Positions 9,111 to 19,350 are shown, numbered from the stretch's first letter. The stretch is DNA of 19,678 nt from Lobulomyces angularis (GCA_027604685.1 JADHYX010000408.1:1-19678); one strand, 5' to 3'. Program-made: numbers and translations. The notes: a model not told the origin generated them from the letters alone.

Positions 9111-9912
9111 TTGGGATTGAATTTCTCGATAGCCTAGCACTGCTTTAAGTCAATGCCATTAGTAAGTCCTAATTCTGTTAATTTAATATCTTCTTTTCTT
9201 TTTTCTTGGTTCTTTTTATTTTTTATTTTTTCTTAATCATGATTACATTTGTTGTTGGGACGGACATTACAAAGCATTGAAAACTTTCTTACTTAAACTA
9301 AAAAAAAAATGGAAATGTACAGAACTCTTTATGTAAATTTTTCGGAAAAAGGAATTAAATTGCAAAAAATAGAAACATTTACCTAAAGACATTGTCTGAA
9401 TTTAAATGTAATGGGGATCAGTTGACAAAATTGAATATTTATTTGATCTATTAAGTAAATCAAATTGCTATTTTATTTTATAATCACAAAAATTGAAAAG
9501 TTAGTTGTTCATTGGCGAAAATTGATTTGGTAGAAAATGCTACGGAAAGATATTGATGATGTAGTGCAGTTGAGAATAAAAAAAAGGATTAAAGCAAGAT
9601 TTTTAATGAAGGATTTTGCCATAAGAAAAAAAAAAGATGAATGTTTCATCGTAAAAATGAATAATTAAATGTTCAACTTGGCTCTCGCATTAATTTCATT
9701 TATTTAAATTTTTTTTTTTCCCTTTTTTTTTTTTTGTTAAAAAGAAAATATCTAATTGACTAAAAAATGATTAAAAAACTAAAGTATATATTATAAGATA
9801 TTACTTTAGTAATAAAAAAAAGAAAAAACAAAAAAAAGGAAAGATTCAAAAAAAAACCATTTTTTGTTTTCTTTTAATTTTTTTTGATCAAAAAAAAAAA
9901 AAAAAAAAAAAG
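8876..9912. other. Non-coding spacer upstream of the kinase gene
   Basis: Up to about 9110 this belongs to the LRR duplication. The rest has no credible open frame. It is a divergent intergenic region: the LRR copy is transcribed leftward, the UMP/CMP kinase rightward. The last 70 bases before the kinase ATG are A- and T-runs (long A run at 9891-9911), a composition common to most genes in this window, so I name no promoter element. Confidence 0.45.
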
Positions 9913-11165
<1,253 letters not shown>

Positions 11166-11286
11166 AAAAAAAAAAATATATTTTTTCTTTCTTTCCGCTT
11201 TATAGCTTTATAGCAGTTTTTTTTTTTTTTTTTTATTTTCCTTAATATAAAATAAAATAAAATGATTTTCTTTTTTTTTTTTTAAG

Positions 11287-11355
11287 GTTTCTTGTTTACA
11301 TTTTATTGATCACGTTTATACTGAAACTAAAAGTATTTTTGATCTACTTAAATAG
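11287..11355 (+). other. Duplicate terminal exon of the UMP/CMP kinase gene
   Basis: 193 bases downstream of the last exon its sequence recurs, with its own T-run and AAG acceptor. It encodes VSCLHFIDHVYTETKSIFDL plus LK and TAG, against VSCLNSIDEVYDETKNIFEQ plus LFS and TAA in the first copy. Reading phase (0) and the acceptor are preserved, and both copies are followed by A- and T-runs, so exon, acceptor and trailer were copied together. It could serve as an alternative last exon joined to 11045, changing the C-terminal helix, or be a decaying duplicate. The intact frame after visible divergence hints at constraint; this cannot be decided by eye. Confidence 0.75.
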
Positions 11356-11794
11356 AAAAAAAAAAAAAGTGATTTTTTTTTTTTTCCTTCCCTCCTTAAT
11401 AGGCATGTTTTTTCTTTTAATTTCTCATACATTTTTTTTTTTTTTTTTTTTATTAATATTTATTAACGAAATAATAAATTTTTTAAATAAACTAATGTAT
11501 AAGAGGGAAATTTTTCCAGATTGATATGTATTTTGTAAATATGAGTAATAATAGACTTAACTCAAAACAAAGAATAACTAGGGATATGGCAAAAATATAA
11601 AATTAGGGTTTAGCTTAAGTGATTAATTCCTGATTTTGATACGATCTCACATGACTTCACAATATTAATTTCACATGAATATAGTCCAATATAACATCTA
11701 ATACCATCGGCCAAAATTATTATATGTTATATCACTATGCTAGATCTAACATAGAATTAAAAAAAAAAATACTCCAAAATAATTTCTGCAAATT
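11356..11794. other. Intergenic region, possible element scar
   Basis: T-runs to about 11450, then 11520-11720 of more balanced composition, with TCACATGA twice (11648 and 11671) and a run of short ATA/TAT motifs. That patch resembles the end of a small non-autonomous element but I see no matching terminal inverted repeat. Open frames here on the + strand are poly-Phe/Leu readings of T-runs. Confidence 0.35.
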
Positions 11795-12441
11795 TTATTG
11801 CTTATTGGTATCATTTCTCAATTCAGCTTCATATAAGGTGTCTAATGATATTTTTTTGTCTATCTTGAGTTGTTACAACATTTTTTCTAACTCAATTATT
11901 CTAAGATTAAGAATATTAAAAAATTGTGAATTGTTTATAACAAATTAAAAAAAAATAAAGTAAATTTAAATTACCAAATTTGTTTTTCTTTCAGTAAGTT
12001 CTTCGTGTCATTAAGTTCTTTACTTTGCATATTAAACCTAAAACAGAAAATAGTTAAAATTGAAATTTCGTTCATTCTGTTTTTAGGAAAATTTGCAGTG
12101 AAAACTAACTTAATTCATTTTTTTTCAATAATAGATCTTTTTCACTGAGTTTTTTATCTTGTTCTGCTATCCTAAAATTAGAAAGGAATGACTTTAGCAA
12201 AAATAATCTGGTCAAGAGTAACCTGTTCGCATTCTCGTTCAAAATCAAAATATCTTTTTTTGTTGTCTTCTTCAAGTATTTCTTTTTGTTTGTTTAATCT
12301 AAAAAATTAGTTTTTGCTTTAAAATTTTTTTTGTTATGTATAGCAAATTATCATACAAATCTAATTCTTGGTTTTTTTCTTCTATCGACTTAACAGCCAA
12401 CTGAGTTTTTTCAGTAAGCAACTCTTTTTCATTGTTCAGTT
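11795..12441 (-). pseudogene. Coiled-coil gene remnant with very small exons
   Basis: Four short pieces with good splice-like borders (about 12441-12357, 12298-12223, 12171-12110, 12037-11975) encode heptad-like, Lys/Glu/Leu-rich sequence: LNNEKELLTEKTQLAVKSIE, LNKQKEILEEDNKKRYFDFE, AEQDKKLSEKDLLLKK and MQSKELNDTKNLLKEKQIW. A further piece (ELEKML, stop, QLKIDKKISLDTLYEAEL) lies at 11910-11795. The first junction keeps phase; the next two do not, so the gene looks decayed or my borders are off. No 5' end is visible: upstream coding sequence stops at the edge of the LRR duplication (12478), which may have cut it. Function unknown; the product would be a dimerising rod of some kind. Confidence 0.45.
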
Positions 12442-12477
12442 CTACAAAAGAATTCAGCCTTAGAGTATTTTTTGAAT

Positions 12478-13442
12478 TGTTAATATATAATAAATTTTGA
12501 TAATTTTCAAAAATATAAAGAAAATTTTGATAAATTTAAAAGATACATAAAAAAATTTTAATACAAGTTTTTGATTTTACAGCCTTTTCCCTCGTCATTG
12601 AGCAAATAAAAATTTCCATTGAGTTCTTCTGTTAATAAATTTTTTGGTAAATCGGGTTCCTTCAGTAAATAGTTGTCCATACAATACAAATATTTTAAGG
12701 AACGAGACAGCTCCGGTAACTCTATAATCTTGTTAGAGGAACAGTAGAGCCTAGTTAATTTCACACATAGGTTGAGTGGAGGCAGTGCTGTCAGCTGATT
12801 ATCATCACAACAAAGTTCCCATAAATTAATGCATTGATTTAGTTTGGGTAACTCCTTCAGTTGATTGTTATGACAAAAAAGTTTCATTAAGTTGATACAT
12901 TCATTAAATTGTGGCAGTGCTGTTAACTGATTAAAACTGCAATTTATATACTTTAAATTGAGACACAAGTTGAGTGGCGGCAGTGCTTTGAGTTGATTTT
13001 CATAACAAATTTTTGATTAAGTATTTGGGAGTGGTGGCAATTGTTCCAATTTGATCAAATCTAAAATAAGTTAAGTGTGCCACTCCGTTATGTACATGTT
13101 CCAAGTTTTTATCTTCATTGAATTTACTATCAAAACTACACATTTTTCAGTTGTTACTGATAGATTATTGCAAATTATTTTCAATTTTAAATATTCCTTT
13201 CAAGTTTTATAATTAATTTTTTTTTTTTTTCAGATGAAAATACAACTTAATTTATTTTTAACTATTTCTAGAAATTTCCACTTTTATTTTTTAATTTTTT
13301 ATTGTTAGAAACCAATTTCTTTAGAATCATAAATTTGTTTATAGAATAAAGATAAATGTAGTAATTTTAAACAAGAAAATTTAATCTTTTTTATATTAAA
13401 AAAACAATCAGGAGAAAATACTAAACAAAACGAAAATGGTTA
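12478..13442. repeat. Segmental duplication, copy B
   Basis: Partner of 8236-9110, direct orientation, centres about 4.3 kb apart. Copy B is slightly longer because of extra A+T-rich sequence upstream of the LRR start. The interval between the copies holds the UMP/CMP kinase gene and the coiled-coil remnant, neither of which is duplicated. Confidence 0.7.
12558..13143 (-). pseudogene. Leucine-rich-repeat protein, copy B (5' part broken)
   Basis: Paralogue of the LRR copy at 8287-8875. The 3' frame is intact for over 130 codons, to TAA at 12558: repeats such as LTALPQFNECINLMKLFCHN and LTALPPLNLCVKLTRLYCSS, then a C-terminal cap with NGNFYLLNDEGKGCKIKNLY. The 5' part is damaged. From the ATG at 13143 (MCSFDSKFNEDKNLE) a 5-base deletion near 13070, relative to copy A, shifts the frame, and the LRR frame itself holds TAA at 13019-13017, in the same aligned place as the stop in copy A. 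A shorter protein could start at an internal Met (in INLMKLF), but that would cut into the repeats. I see no N-terminal signal. Probably a pseudogene, less damaged than copy A at its 3' end. Confidence 0.7.
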
Positions 13443-13662
13443 ATATATCACTTAAAGTTTATAATAGTATGTAGAGATTTTGAAATTTTTTACTTCATAA
13501 AAAAAAAAAATATTTTTATATGAATTATCAATTGATATTTAACAAATGTACCTTGTTTTTAATTGCAAATTCCAATGATGCTTTCACAACCGTGGCAATT
13601 CTACCAAATGAACAGGATTACAGAGGTTATTTTAGGATTTAAATATTTAATGATTAATGGAT
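13144..13662. other. Non-coding flank of the LRR copy
   Basis: To about 13442 this is the upstream part of the duplication. Beyond it is A+T-rich sequence; 13546-13641 is open on the + strand (NSNDAFTTVAILPNEQDYRG), too short to call. No RNA gene or regulatory site could be supported. Confidence 0.4.
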
Positions 13663-13782
13663 TTATAACATTTGATGATTATAATGAATGAAAGGATTCT
13701 GCTCTTCATCAATAAAAGGAAAAATTAGAAATGCTCCTTCGTTTTCGTCTAACGATGGCAAAAACATAGGAAAATTTACGTA
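13663..13782 (-). pseudogene. Short orphan ORF
   Basis: A 39-codon open stretch without a start, ended by TAA: YVNFPMFLPSLDENEGAFLI followed by FPFIDEEQNPFIHYNHQML. Its amino-acid mix is unlike the Phe/Lys/Asn noise of random frames here, so it may be an exon remnant. It lies about 100 bases beyond the 3' end of the ATP-grasp gene on the same strand, but that gene already has its stop, and no splice link is evident. No family recognised. Confidence 0.25.
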
Positions 13783-13879
13783 GGATAATTTTTATTCTTA
13801 CATTTTTTACATTATATTATTCTAAAGTTGATAAAATAGAAAAAAAAAGTTTTTTATTTTATTAAATTGCTTTTTATTG

Positions 13880-15919
13880 CTAGCATCCAAAATTTTCTTT
13901 AAATCCTTCAAATAAGAATAAATCCATTTCATTTTTTAGTCTAGAGGCTTCCTCTTTGATGACGTTTAGAGCTTTTTTGTAAAGTTCATCACATTCTTTT
14001 TTTGTATTAGATATACATGTTATACCAAATTGCCCATTTTCACTAATTCCACCTAAAAAAACAAAGTGTGTAAAAAAAAAAGAAAAATTAAAAAATTTTT
14101 TTTTTTTTTACCAAAATTAATTAAAATACATCCTTTTCTAGTTTTTGGATCCCAATTCAAATTATTATTTTTAATTAAATGTATCAGATCAATAGTTGAA
14201 AGATGTTTAAAGTCAGGATCTTTTATTGCATCAAAGGATATGTACGTAAAGTTATCAAGTTTTTCGTTATCATATACTTCATCTGAACTTTGTATCAGAT
14301 TTCTTGCTAAAAAATAAGGATGTGTGGTTCCTGTCATACGTAAGTTTATTTCGATCTGTGATTTATTTCATTTTTTTTTAAATTTATTATTATTTATTAA
14401 ATATACCGCTTTGATGTCCCATTTTTCTTCGGAGGAGGTAGGTGGATCACACATACTGGATATAAGAATAAAAATAAGTTTAAAAAAAAATTAAAAGAAA
14501 AACTTACAAGTCAACAGAAAAATAATCTGCAATTTTTTTTTTTGCTAAAAATTGACCAACTTTTTTTCCAAATTTTTCCAATTCTTCTCTATAATCTTCA
14601 TTACAAGGGTAGCGACACTAGTTTTTTTTATTCAATAAAAGAAAAATTGAATTATTTTTTTACCCCAGTATAACAGTGACCTTCTAAAATTTGTTCATGG
14701 GTGGAAAGAGTGATGACAGTAAGATCATTTTTGATCAAAACTTGAACAGAGGGAGATGTTACTAATTTAGGATCTTTGGCTCTTGTATCATAAAATAGTT
14801 CAAAAATTGCGCCAAGATGTTTTAGAGAATTTGTAAAATTTTCTATCGTTTCACTTTCACAGGAAAATTTTAAATTTAGATAAGCCTTTTTCAATGCAAC
14901 AAGTGCTTTTTCAACATTTGCTTCTTTATCTTCTGTTGAATGAAGTATTTTGTTAGTTTCTTCAACATTCATAGTAGCATTTCCTTTTCCGGAAAAGCCT
15001 TGGTCAAGCTTAACAATTCCTGACCAAATAAAAATAAATAATTAAAAAAACAATTTTAAATTGATTCAATATATATTTTACCTTTTTTGGCATTAGGATT
15101 GTTTTTCAAAACATCAATGATACTTTTAAAAAAACTTTCCAGATTTTTTTCTGCTGTATAAGTACCAGGAATATGAGGAATATTAAGTTCTTTAAATATT
15201 GTCCTTTTTGAAAAAATTTGATGTTAACTAGAATTTTTTATTTTTATTTTTACCTGGATCCAGCTTTTCCACCCCAATCAAGATCTTTTCCTTTCGTAGA
15301 ATTCAAGTCCAAAGCAAACTTTTCAGCGATTTTTTCTTCATATGCAGTACCTCGAAAGACCTTAAGATCAGAAGCAACACTTTTATCGTCTTTTCTTAAT
15401 AAAGAAGCGACATGGGTAAGTAAGTTAGGACGAAGTAAAAGTTTGTGTGAGAGGCAGAGGTTGTTTCTAAAATCATTTACGGAGATTAAAAAGAATCTGT
15501 TTTTTGCCTCTTGGAGATCTTCCAAGTTCTCTTTTATAAGTTCAAAATAGTAATCAATTATGGCGGGATCGATTTGAATGCTTGAAAAGTAAAATAATCT
15601 ATTTGATTGGTAACGAAGAGAAAGTATATTATATAAGAGACGCGACTCATAATGGATTAGCCCCTATTATTAAAAAATAGTTAGAAATAAAAAAAATAAT
15701 GTAATAAAAAATTAAATATACATTAATTTCAGACAAAAGATGAGAATCCAAACTAAGAGAAGGAACAATGATGACATCTTTATTTTTTTCAGTAAAGAGT
15801 TGATCTTTTAAAAAATCACTCTCAGAAGAAATGTTTTGTTCAAGTTTGTTAGGTTGAAAATTTTTGCTGTTTTTTAAATTTTTATTAGAATTTTTGTGAT
15901 TTGCTTTGTGCGATAACAT
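13880..15919 (-). CDS. PGM1/IQCH-like ATP-grasp ligase
   Basis: Eight exons (15919-15722, 15663-15254, 15203-15082, 15019-14664, 14617-14508, 14455-14407, 14355-14112, 14052-13880) join in phase to 553 codons plus TAG. After a basic, Asn-rich N-terminus, GLIHYESRLLYNIL (67-80) and IQIDPAIIDYYFEL match the entry of the family typified by the Streptomyces peptide ligase PGM1 and animal IQCH. GGKAGSRTIFKELNIPHIPG precedes the ATP-grasp fold; IVKLDQGFSGKGN (245-257) is the lysine/glycine-rich nucleotide loop; AIEINLRMTGTTHPYF (415-430) supplies the metal-binding Glu and Asn; FGGISENGQFGITC is the C-terminal signature. ATP-grasp enzymes of this sort activate a carboxylate as acyl phosphate and join it to an amine. 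Substrate unknown. No IQ motif, signal peptide or membrane segment. The family call rests on remembered motif order; the exon model is arithmetically exact. Confidence 0.85.
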
Positions 15920-16383
15920 TGAGATAAACTTTTTTTTTTTGGTAATTTTTTTTATTCATTTTTTTTTTTATATTTGTGCATTTTAAACAGTGTTTTGGTG
16001 TCCAAAATATCGATTAAGAAGGAGGACTGCAACTTGATATTTTTTTCACCAGGGTTTTCTTAAGATAAATGAGTATATGAAGTGAGAGATGTAAAATCAT
16101 GTGATGTAGATAGAGTAGCGTGATTGGAGGATTAGGTTTGAAGAAAGCAAGTGTATGTAAATCTGTGTTGGCGATTGTAAATACTTTTTATGACATTCTA
16201 AAAATCGATTGGTAGTATTTTATAATGTAGTTCATTATACTAATCTTATTTTAAAATACTAACCTATATTCCCTATATTAGAGGGTGTGATTGATGATAA
16301 TTATTGGTAATACTATAAAGGCTGCTAACATATTATATTTTTTTGATAATTTTGTTAATGCTGATGATAAATTTATAATAGAA
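15920..16383. other. Upstream region of the ATP-grasp gene
   Basis: Directly upstream of the ATG at 15919 come T-runs on the + strand (A-runs on the coding strand), then 16000-16200 of more balanced sequence. No credible ORF. The promoter of the ATP-grasp gene must lie here, but no element stands out; an imperfect inverted repeat at 16211-16263 is listed separately. Confidence 0.4.
16211..16263. repeat. Imperfect inverted repeat
   Basis: GGTAGTATTTTATAA at 16211 pairs with TTTAAAATACTAACC at about 16249-16263, leaving a loop of roughly 23 bases that itself is A+T-rich. Could be a small palindromic scar or a stem in an untranslated transcript. In sequence this rich in A+T such arms also arise by chance, though the GG/CC ends make that less likely. 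Confidence 0.35.
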
Positions 16384-16985
16384 TCAATACTGCAGTTTTA
16401 TAGGGTATGAATATCCCTTCACTGCCAGGTTATATTTATAGAATATATAGTGCATTAAAAGCTTAACTTGTTCATCATTTCCAGGGCAATCTTTATTACA
16501 CAATGTATGATCGACAACACCAACTATGGCACCAAAGCTAAGTACGGAACAGTAACATTTATTGCCATCAGATATAGGAAATTTATCCAATATGACATTG
16601 AAGTCAATACATGCCTTTCTACAATGTTCGACACTCATATTTTTACTATGTATTATACCAAATGACTACTAATTTGGGATCATTGTTAACTCTATAACAT
16701 CTATATACATAAGAAATGACATAAGCATCGTTACCTCCACAAAATTGGCTATCCTTCTTTTTACATTTGATGTTACATTCTGATATTTAATTTTTTGTAA
16801 AAGCTTCTATACTCCTTATTAGAGAAGCAATAACAATTATCGTCATTATCAGCTGTATAAGGTATGCCAGGAAAGTTTTTTCGGCAAATATCAATACAAG
16901 CACTTTCATTGTTATTATCCAGGAATTTATGAATTTTAAAGTCTTTTTACTAACACCACATTCAAAAACTTGCATCAAAAAATTT
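16384..16985 (-). pseudogene. WSC-domain protein, frameshifted copy
   Basis: Two WSC-like domains can be read across three frames. First: FECGVSKK, a shift in an A-run, then DNNNESACIDICRKNFPGIP and DNCYCFSNKEYRSF, another shift, then ECNIKCKKKDSQFCGGNDAY. Second, open as a frame from 16638 to 16384: VEHCRKACIDFNVILDKF, PISDGNKCYCSV, LCNKDCPGNDEQ, after which the expected CGG segment is missing and a Tyr/Lys-rich tail ends at TAA. The second domain is the closest relative of the fragment at 3-305 on the other strand. Secretion cannot be tested because no N-terminus is found up to 17280. With at least two frameshifts and a lost motif I call it a pseudogene; small introns could explain one of the shifts but probably not all. 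Confidence 0.65.
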
Positions 16986-17281
16986 GTATCTACAAATAAA
17001 AATAGAACTAATGTAGTCCATAACTAACATTCTTAATATTTCCAACCTTTAGAAATAAAATTATTATTAATTTAAAGTAACTATTTTGTTTTTTTCAAAA
17101 GAATTATATTTCTCTTCACTTAATTAATATACAAATAAATATAAAATTAGATAAAACTTTAAATAAAATTAATATAAAAAAACTATTTATCTTTAGAAAT
17201 GTAAAAATAATTAATATTAAAAAAGTATTTTTTTTTTCAAAAAGTATTCATTTTTAAAGATTAATGTTTCTAAAATAGACA
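16986..17281. other. A+T-rich spacer
   Basis: Nearly pure A+T, with no open frame in either strand; separates the WSC pseudogene from the 90-codon ORF. Confidence 0.45.
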
Positions 17282-17554
17282 CTATCTTGTAATAGTGACA
17301 TTAACTAAAATTTGCACTCCCATAAAACTAAATGTGCTGGATCTCGTAACACCAACATCTTCAGCAAAATACACTGGAATTGCACTATGTAAAAATCTAT
17401 ACAAGTGTGGGTACAGTGGATTTCTTTCAGTGTAGCCAGCATATGCAAGCGATGTAGTTATCCGTTGTGCAGCAGCATCATTTAAAACTGAGGGATTGGT
17501 ATTTGCCACATCAAAATCAGCGCTTTGAGATAAAACAAAGTTTATTTGTGCCAT
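17282..17554 (-). CDS. Intact 90-residue protein of unknown function
   Basis: A single-exon frame from a true ATG at 17554 (AAAATATGG context) to TAG at 17282. The protein begins MAQINFVLSQSADFDVANTN, continues through an Ala/Gln-rich stretch and GYTERNPLYPHLYRFLHSAI, and ends in a hydrophobic, strand-like segment, SFMGVQILVNVTITR. It has no cysteine and only one lysine-free, Arg-containing basic set, very different from the Lys/Asn-rich proteins around it, and the DNA is visibly richer in G+C. I know no family. It lies 50 bases beyond the end of the transposase relic on the same strand and may be cargo, a captured fragment of a larger gene, or an independent small gene. Confidence 0.5.
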   Translation of the reverse strand: MAQINFVLSQSADFDVANTNPSVLNDAAAQRITTSLAYAGYTERNPLYPHLYRFLHSAIPVYFAEDVGVTRSSTFSFMGVQILVNVTITR

Positions 17555-17604
17555 ATTTTTTTTTGATTTATTAAGTCAAGTTTTTTTACCTTTTTATATT
17601 AAAT

Positions 17605-18358
17605 TTACAACTTCTTCATCAATTCCCCATACATTCTAAAGATTTCTCTTCCTTCACCAAGTTCTCGATAGAGTCCTTCTATTGCTTCTTTTTCAACACG
17701 TTATTACAACACTTCGCATATTCTAAAAAATTAGAATCTGTCGCACTCCCACTGATATTAATGGATCATGAACTATTCCTTCTAGTCTTATAGCCAAGTA
17801 TATAGCCCACCGCTTCCCACGACGTTTTCCTTTCTATGGATTCGTTGTCCTACCTCATGCTGGAGCTTCATTATCATAACTGAAACTTTCATCCATGTAA
17901 ATACGACGTTCTTGAGGTATCGTTTCAATTAACTTTAGATAATCTTTTGTTTCTTGTAATATTCGAACATCATAGTTTCTGGTTTATCGTTTACCTTTTT
18001 TCGAGTAACGTTTTCACGTAACAAATAATTTGAGACAGAACGTGGTTTAATAATTCTATCCATGTGACTAGAACCTTGTTCATTTGTAGCTGAGGGCTAT
18101 TTGTTGTAAAATTCAATCAATTTTAATTGTTGTTGATTATCAAGTCGTTGTTTTCTTCAAGTTTTTTGAAGTGGTTTAGGTGTTTTAGTAGAATCCCATT
18201 GTACATTGTTTTTCATGCTATTTTGAATTGTTGACAAATATTCTTATTGACTCTCCTTTTCGATGAGCATATAATGCAGTCAATTTGACTTCTTCTGAAT
18301 GATGTTTTCGTTTAGTAACAATATGGTATTCTTGAGACAATGAACATTGAAATGACAT
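17605..18358 (-). mobile_element. IS630/Tc1-mariner-like transposase relic
   Basis: Starts MSFQCSLSQEYHIVTKRKHH at 18358 and moves through HTH-like sequence (TALYAHRKGESI; further on, after several stops, MDRIIKPRSVSNYLLRENVT), then IPQERRIYMDESFSYDNEAP with the first catalytic Asp (in MDES), followed by RGKRWAIYLAIRLEGIVHDP. That order is the DDE transposase plan of the IS630/Tc1-mariner group. At least two frameshifts and several in-frame stops break it; one is TGA in APA-stop-GRTT, where CGA (Arg) would be expected. The second Asp and the third acidic residue are not found: the tail (EAIEGLYRELGEGREIFRMY) follows too soon, suggesting an internal deletion. No terminal inverted repeats were found. 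Dead element. Confidence 0.6.
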
Positions 18359-18380
18359 TTGAGTGGCTAAATATTTTTAA

Positions 18381-18683
18381 ATGAGTGTCGATATTGTTTT
18401 AGATAACAGAGAATTTTGGGTTACATTAACAACTGCTGGTGATACAGTATTAAATTCAAAAATGACTAAAAAACCCTTAAATGAATTCATTTGTAGAGCT
18501 TAGAATGAGTGTAAATTAATTACTGAAAAAAGTGAATTCAATATTAAGTCATTAGAAGAAAACTCTAGGAATTGGCATTGTAATATCTTTTTTACTGAAA
18601 ATTATTCCACCATTAATTTATTATTAGATAAAAAAGCCATTAATGTAGGCATTTTGCAACAGCAAAATGAGAGCTTCTGTTAA
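18381..18683 (+). pseudogene. Unidentified ORF interrupted by one TAG
   Basis: From ATG 18381 a frame of 100 sense positions ends in TAA at 18681, with a single TAG at 18501. It starts MSVDIVLDNREFWVTLTTAG and, after the TAG, reads NECKLITEKSEFNIKSLEEN and later NIFFTENYSTINLLLDKK. The composition is that of real protein, so this is likely a gene or exon with one nonsense change. It is divergent from the transposase relic (starts 22 bases apart). No family recognised. Confidence 0.35.
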
Positions 18684-18840
18684 TCGAAGATTCAAAACAA
18701 TTAATGGAATTATAATAAAGCAAAGTTTTAGCAATTTCATCACGCGATTTGGTATGTTCGTCCACATGAAGTAGACGTTACTATCATCAAAGTTATCCAG
18801 TCCAACAACTGCATCTCTAATTTCGTCATTAGTTAAGGTT
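18640..18840 (-). pseudogene. Unidentified frameshifted coding remnant
   Basis: In one frame TNDEIRDAVVGLDNFDDSNV; in the next, HVDEHTKSRDEIAKTLLYYN and INRSSHFAVAKCLH to TAA at 18640. The switch occurs near 18770. It follows the gypsy reverse-transcriptase relic on the same strand but does not look like the RNase H part expected there, so it may belong to another gene. It overlaps the end of the + strand ORF at 18381-18683; only one of them can be the main coding sense there. Confidence 0.3.
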
Positions 18841-18868
18841 CAATTATAGATAAGTTATTTGTTTTTGA

Positions 18869-19081
18869 TTATTTTTGTAAATTCCTGGATACTACTTGCA
18901 TTTTATGAATGTCTGAAGTCCAAGGAATTGTTGTTACTATAGTTTCCAAAAAAGAATAGTCTTAAATAAACTTGTGATAAAAATTACAAAATCCTAGGAA
19001 ACTTGGAACAGCTGTAAAATGCTTTGGTGCATTTTGCTGAACGACTGTATCAATTTCATCTTTTGACAGCCCAGTACCATC
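18869..19081 (-). mobile_element. Ty3/gypsy retrotransposon reverse-transcriptase relic
   Basis: One frame with a single internal TAA reads TGLSKDEIDTVVQQNAPKHF, then TAVPSFLGFCNFYHKFI, stop, DYSFLETIVTTIPWTSD. The SFLGFCNFYxKFIxDYS signature marks the end of the reverse-transcriptase domain (connection to RNase H) of Ty3/gypsy elements, where the usual text is 'V-R-SFLGF-x-FYR-x-FI'. The catalytic YxDD part, integrase and LTRs are not visible here, so this is a small fragment about 70 codons long. No LTR pair can be found in the remaining 600 bases of the window. Confidence 0.65.
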
Positions 19082-19350
19082 TGCAGAATGTTACAAGAAT
19101 CTGTTAAATTTATTGAATTGAAAAATATCTATTTTTAAGTAAGAATTCAGGTTTTAAATTTATTCTTGAACTATCCTTGAAAGTTTCGCTAAATAACTAG
19201 TTTATAGTTTTACAAATAATTATTTTTTATTTAAAGAACTATCTTTTAAATTAATTTATTTAGCTACTGTATGCAAATTTTAAAAAATGTATATCAATAA
19301 AAATAACCAGAAAAAACTGTAAATAAAATTTGTTTGTAACAAAGCATATC
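19082..19350. other. A+T-rich spacer
   Basis: No open frame of interest and no similarity to the flanking remnants; probably the decayed interior of the gypsy element or plain intergenic sequence. Confidence 0.4.

Noticed and set aside
11306..11524. 72-codon + strand ORF, nearly all Phe/Leu/Ile/Lys
   Set aside because: Starts out of frame inside the duplicate kinase exon and then translates T-runs; no coding character.
14066..14317. 83-codon ORF on the + strand
   Set aside because: Antisense shadow of exon 7 and the adjoining intron of the ATP-grasp gene.
15218..15550. 110-codon ORF on the + strand
   Set aside because: Antisense shadow of exon 2 of the ATP-grasp gene.
16787..16978. 63-codon hydrophobic ORF on the - strand, apparently a membrane protein
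   Set aside because: It is an out-of-frame reading of the first WSC domain of the pseudogene; the neighbouring frame gives the Cys-rich WSC sequence.
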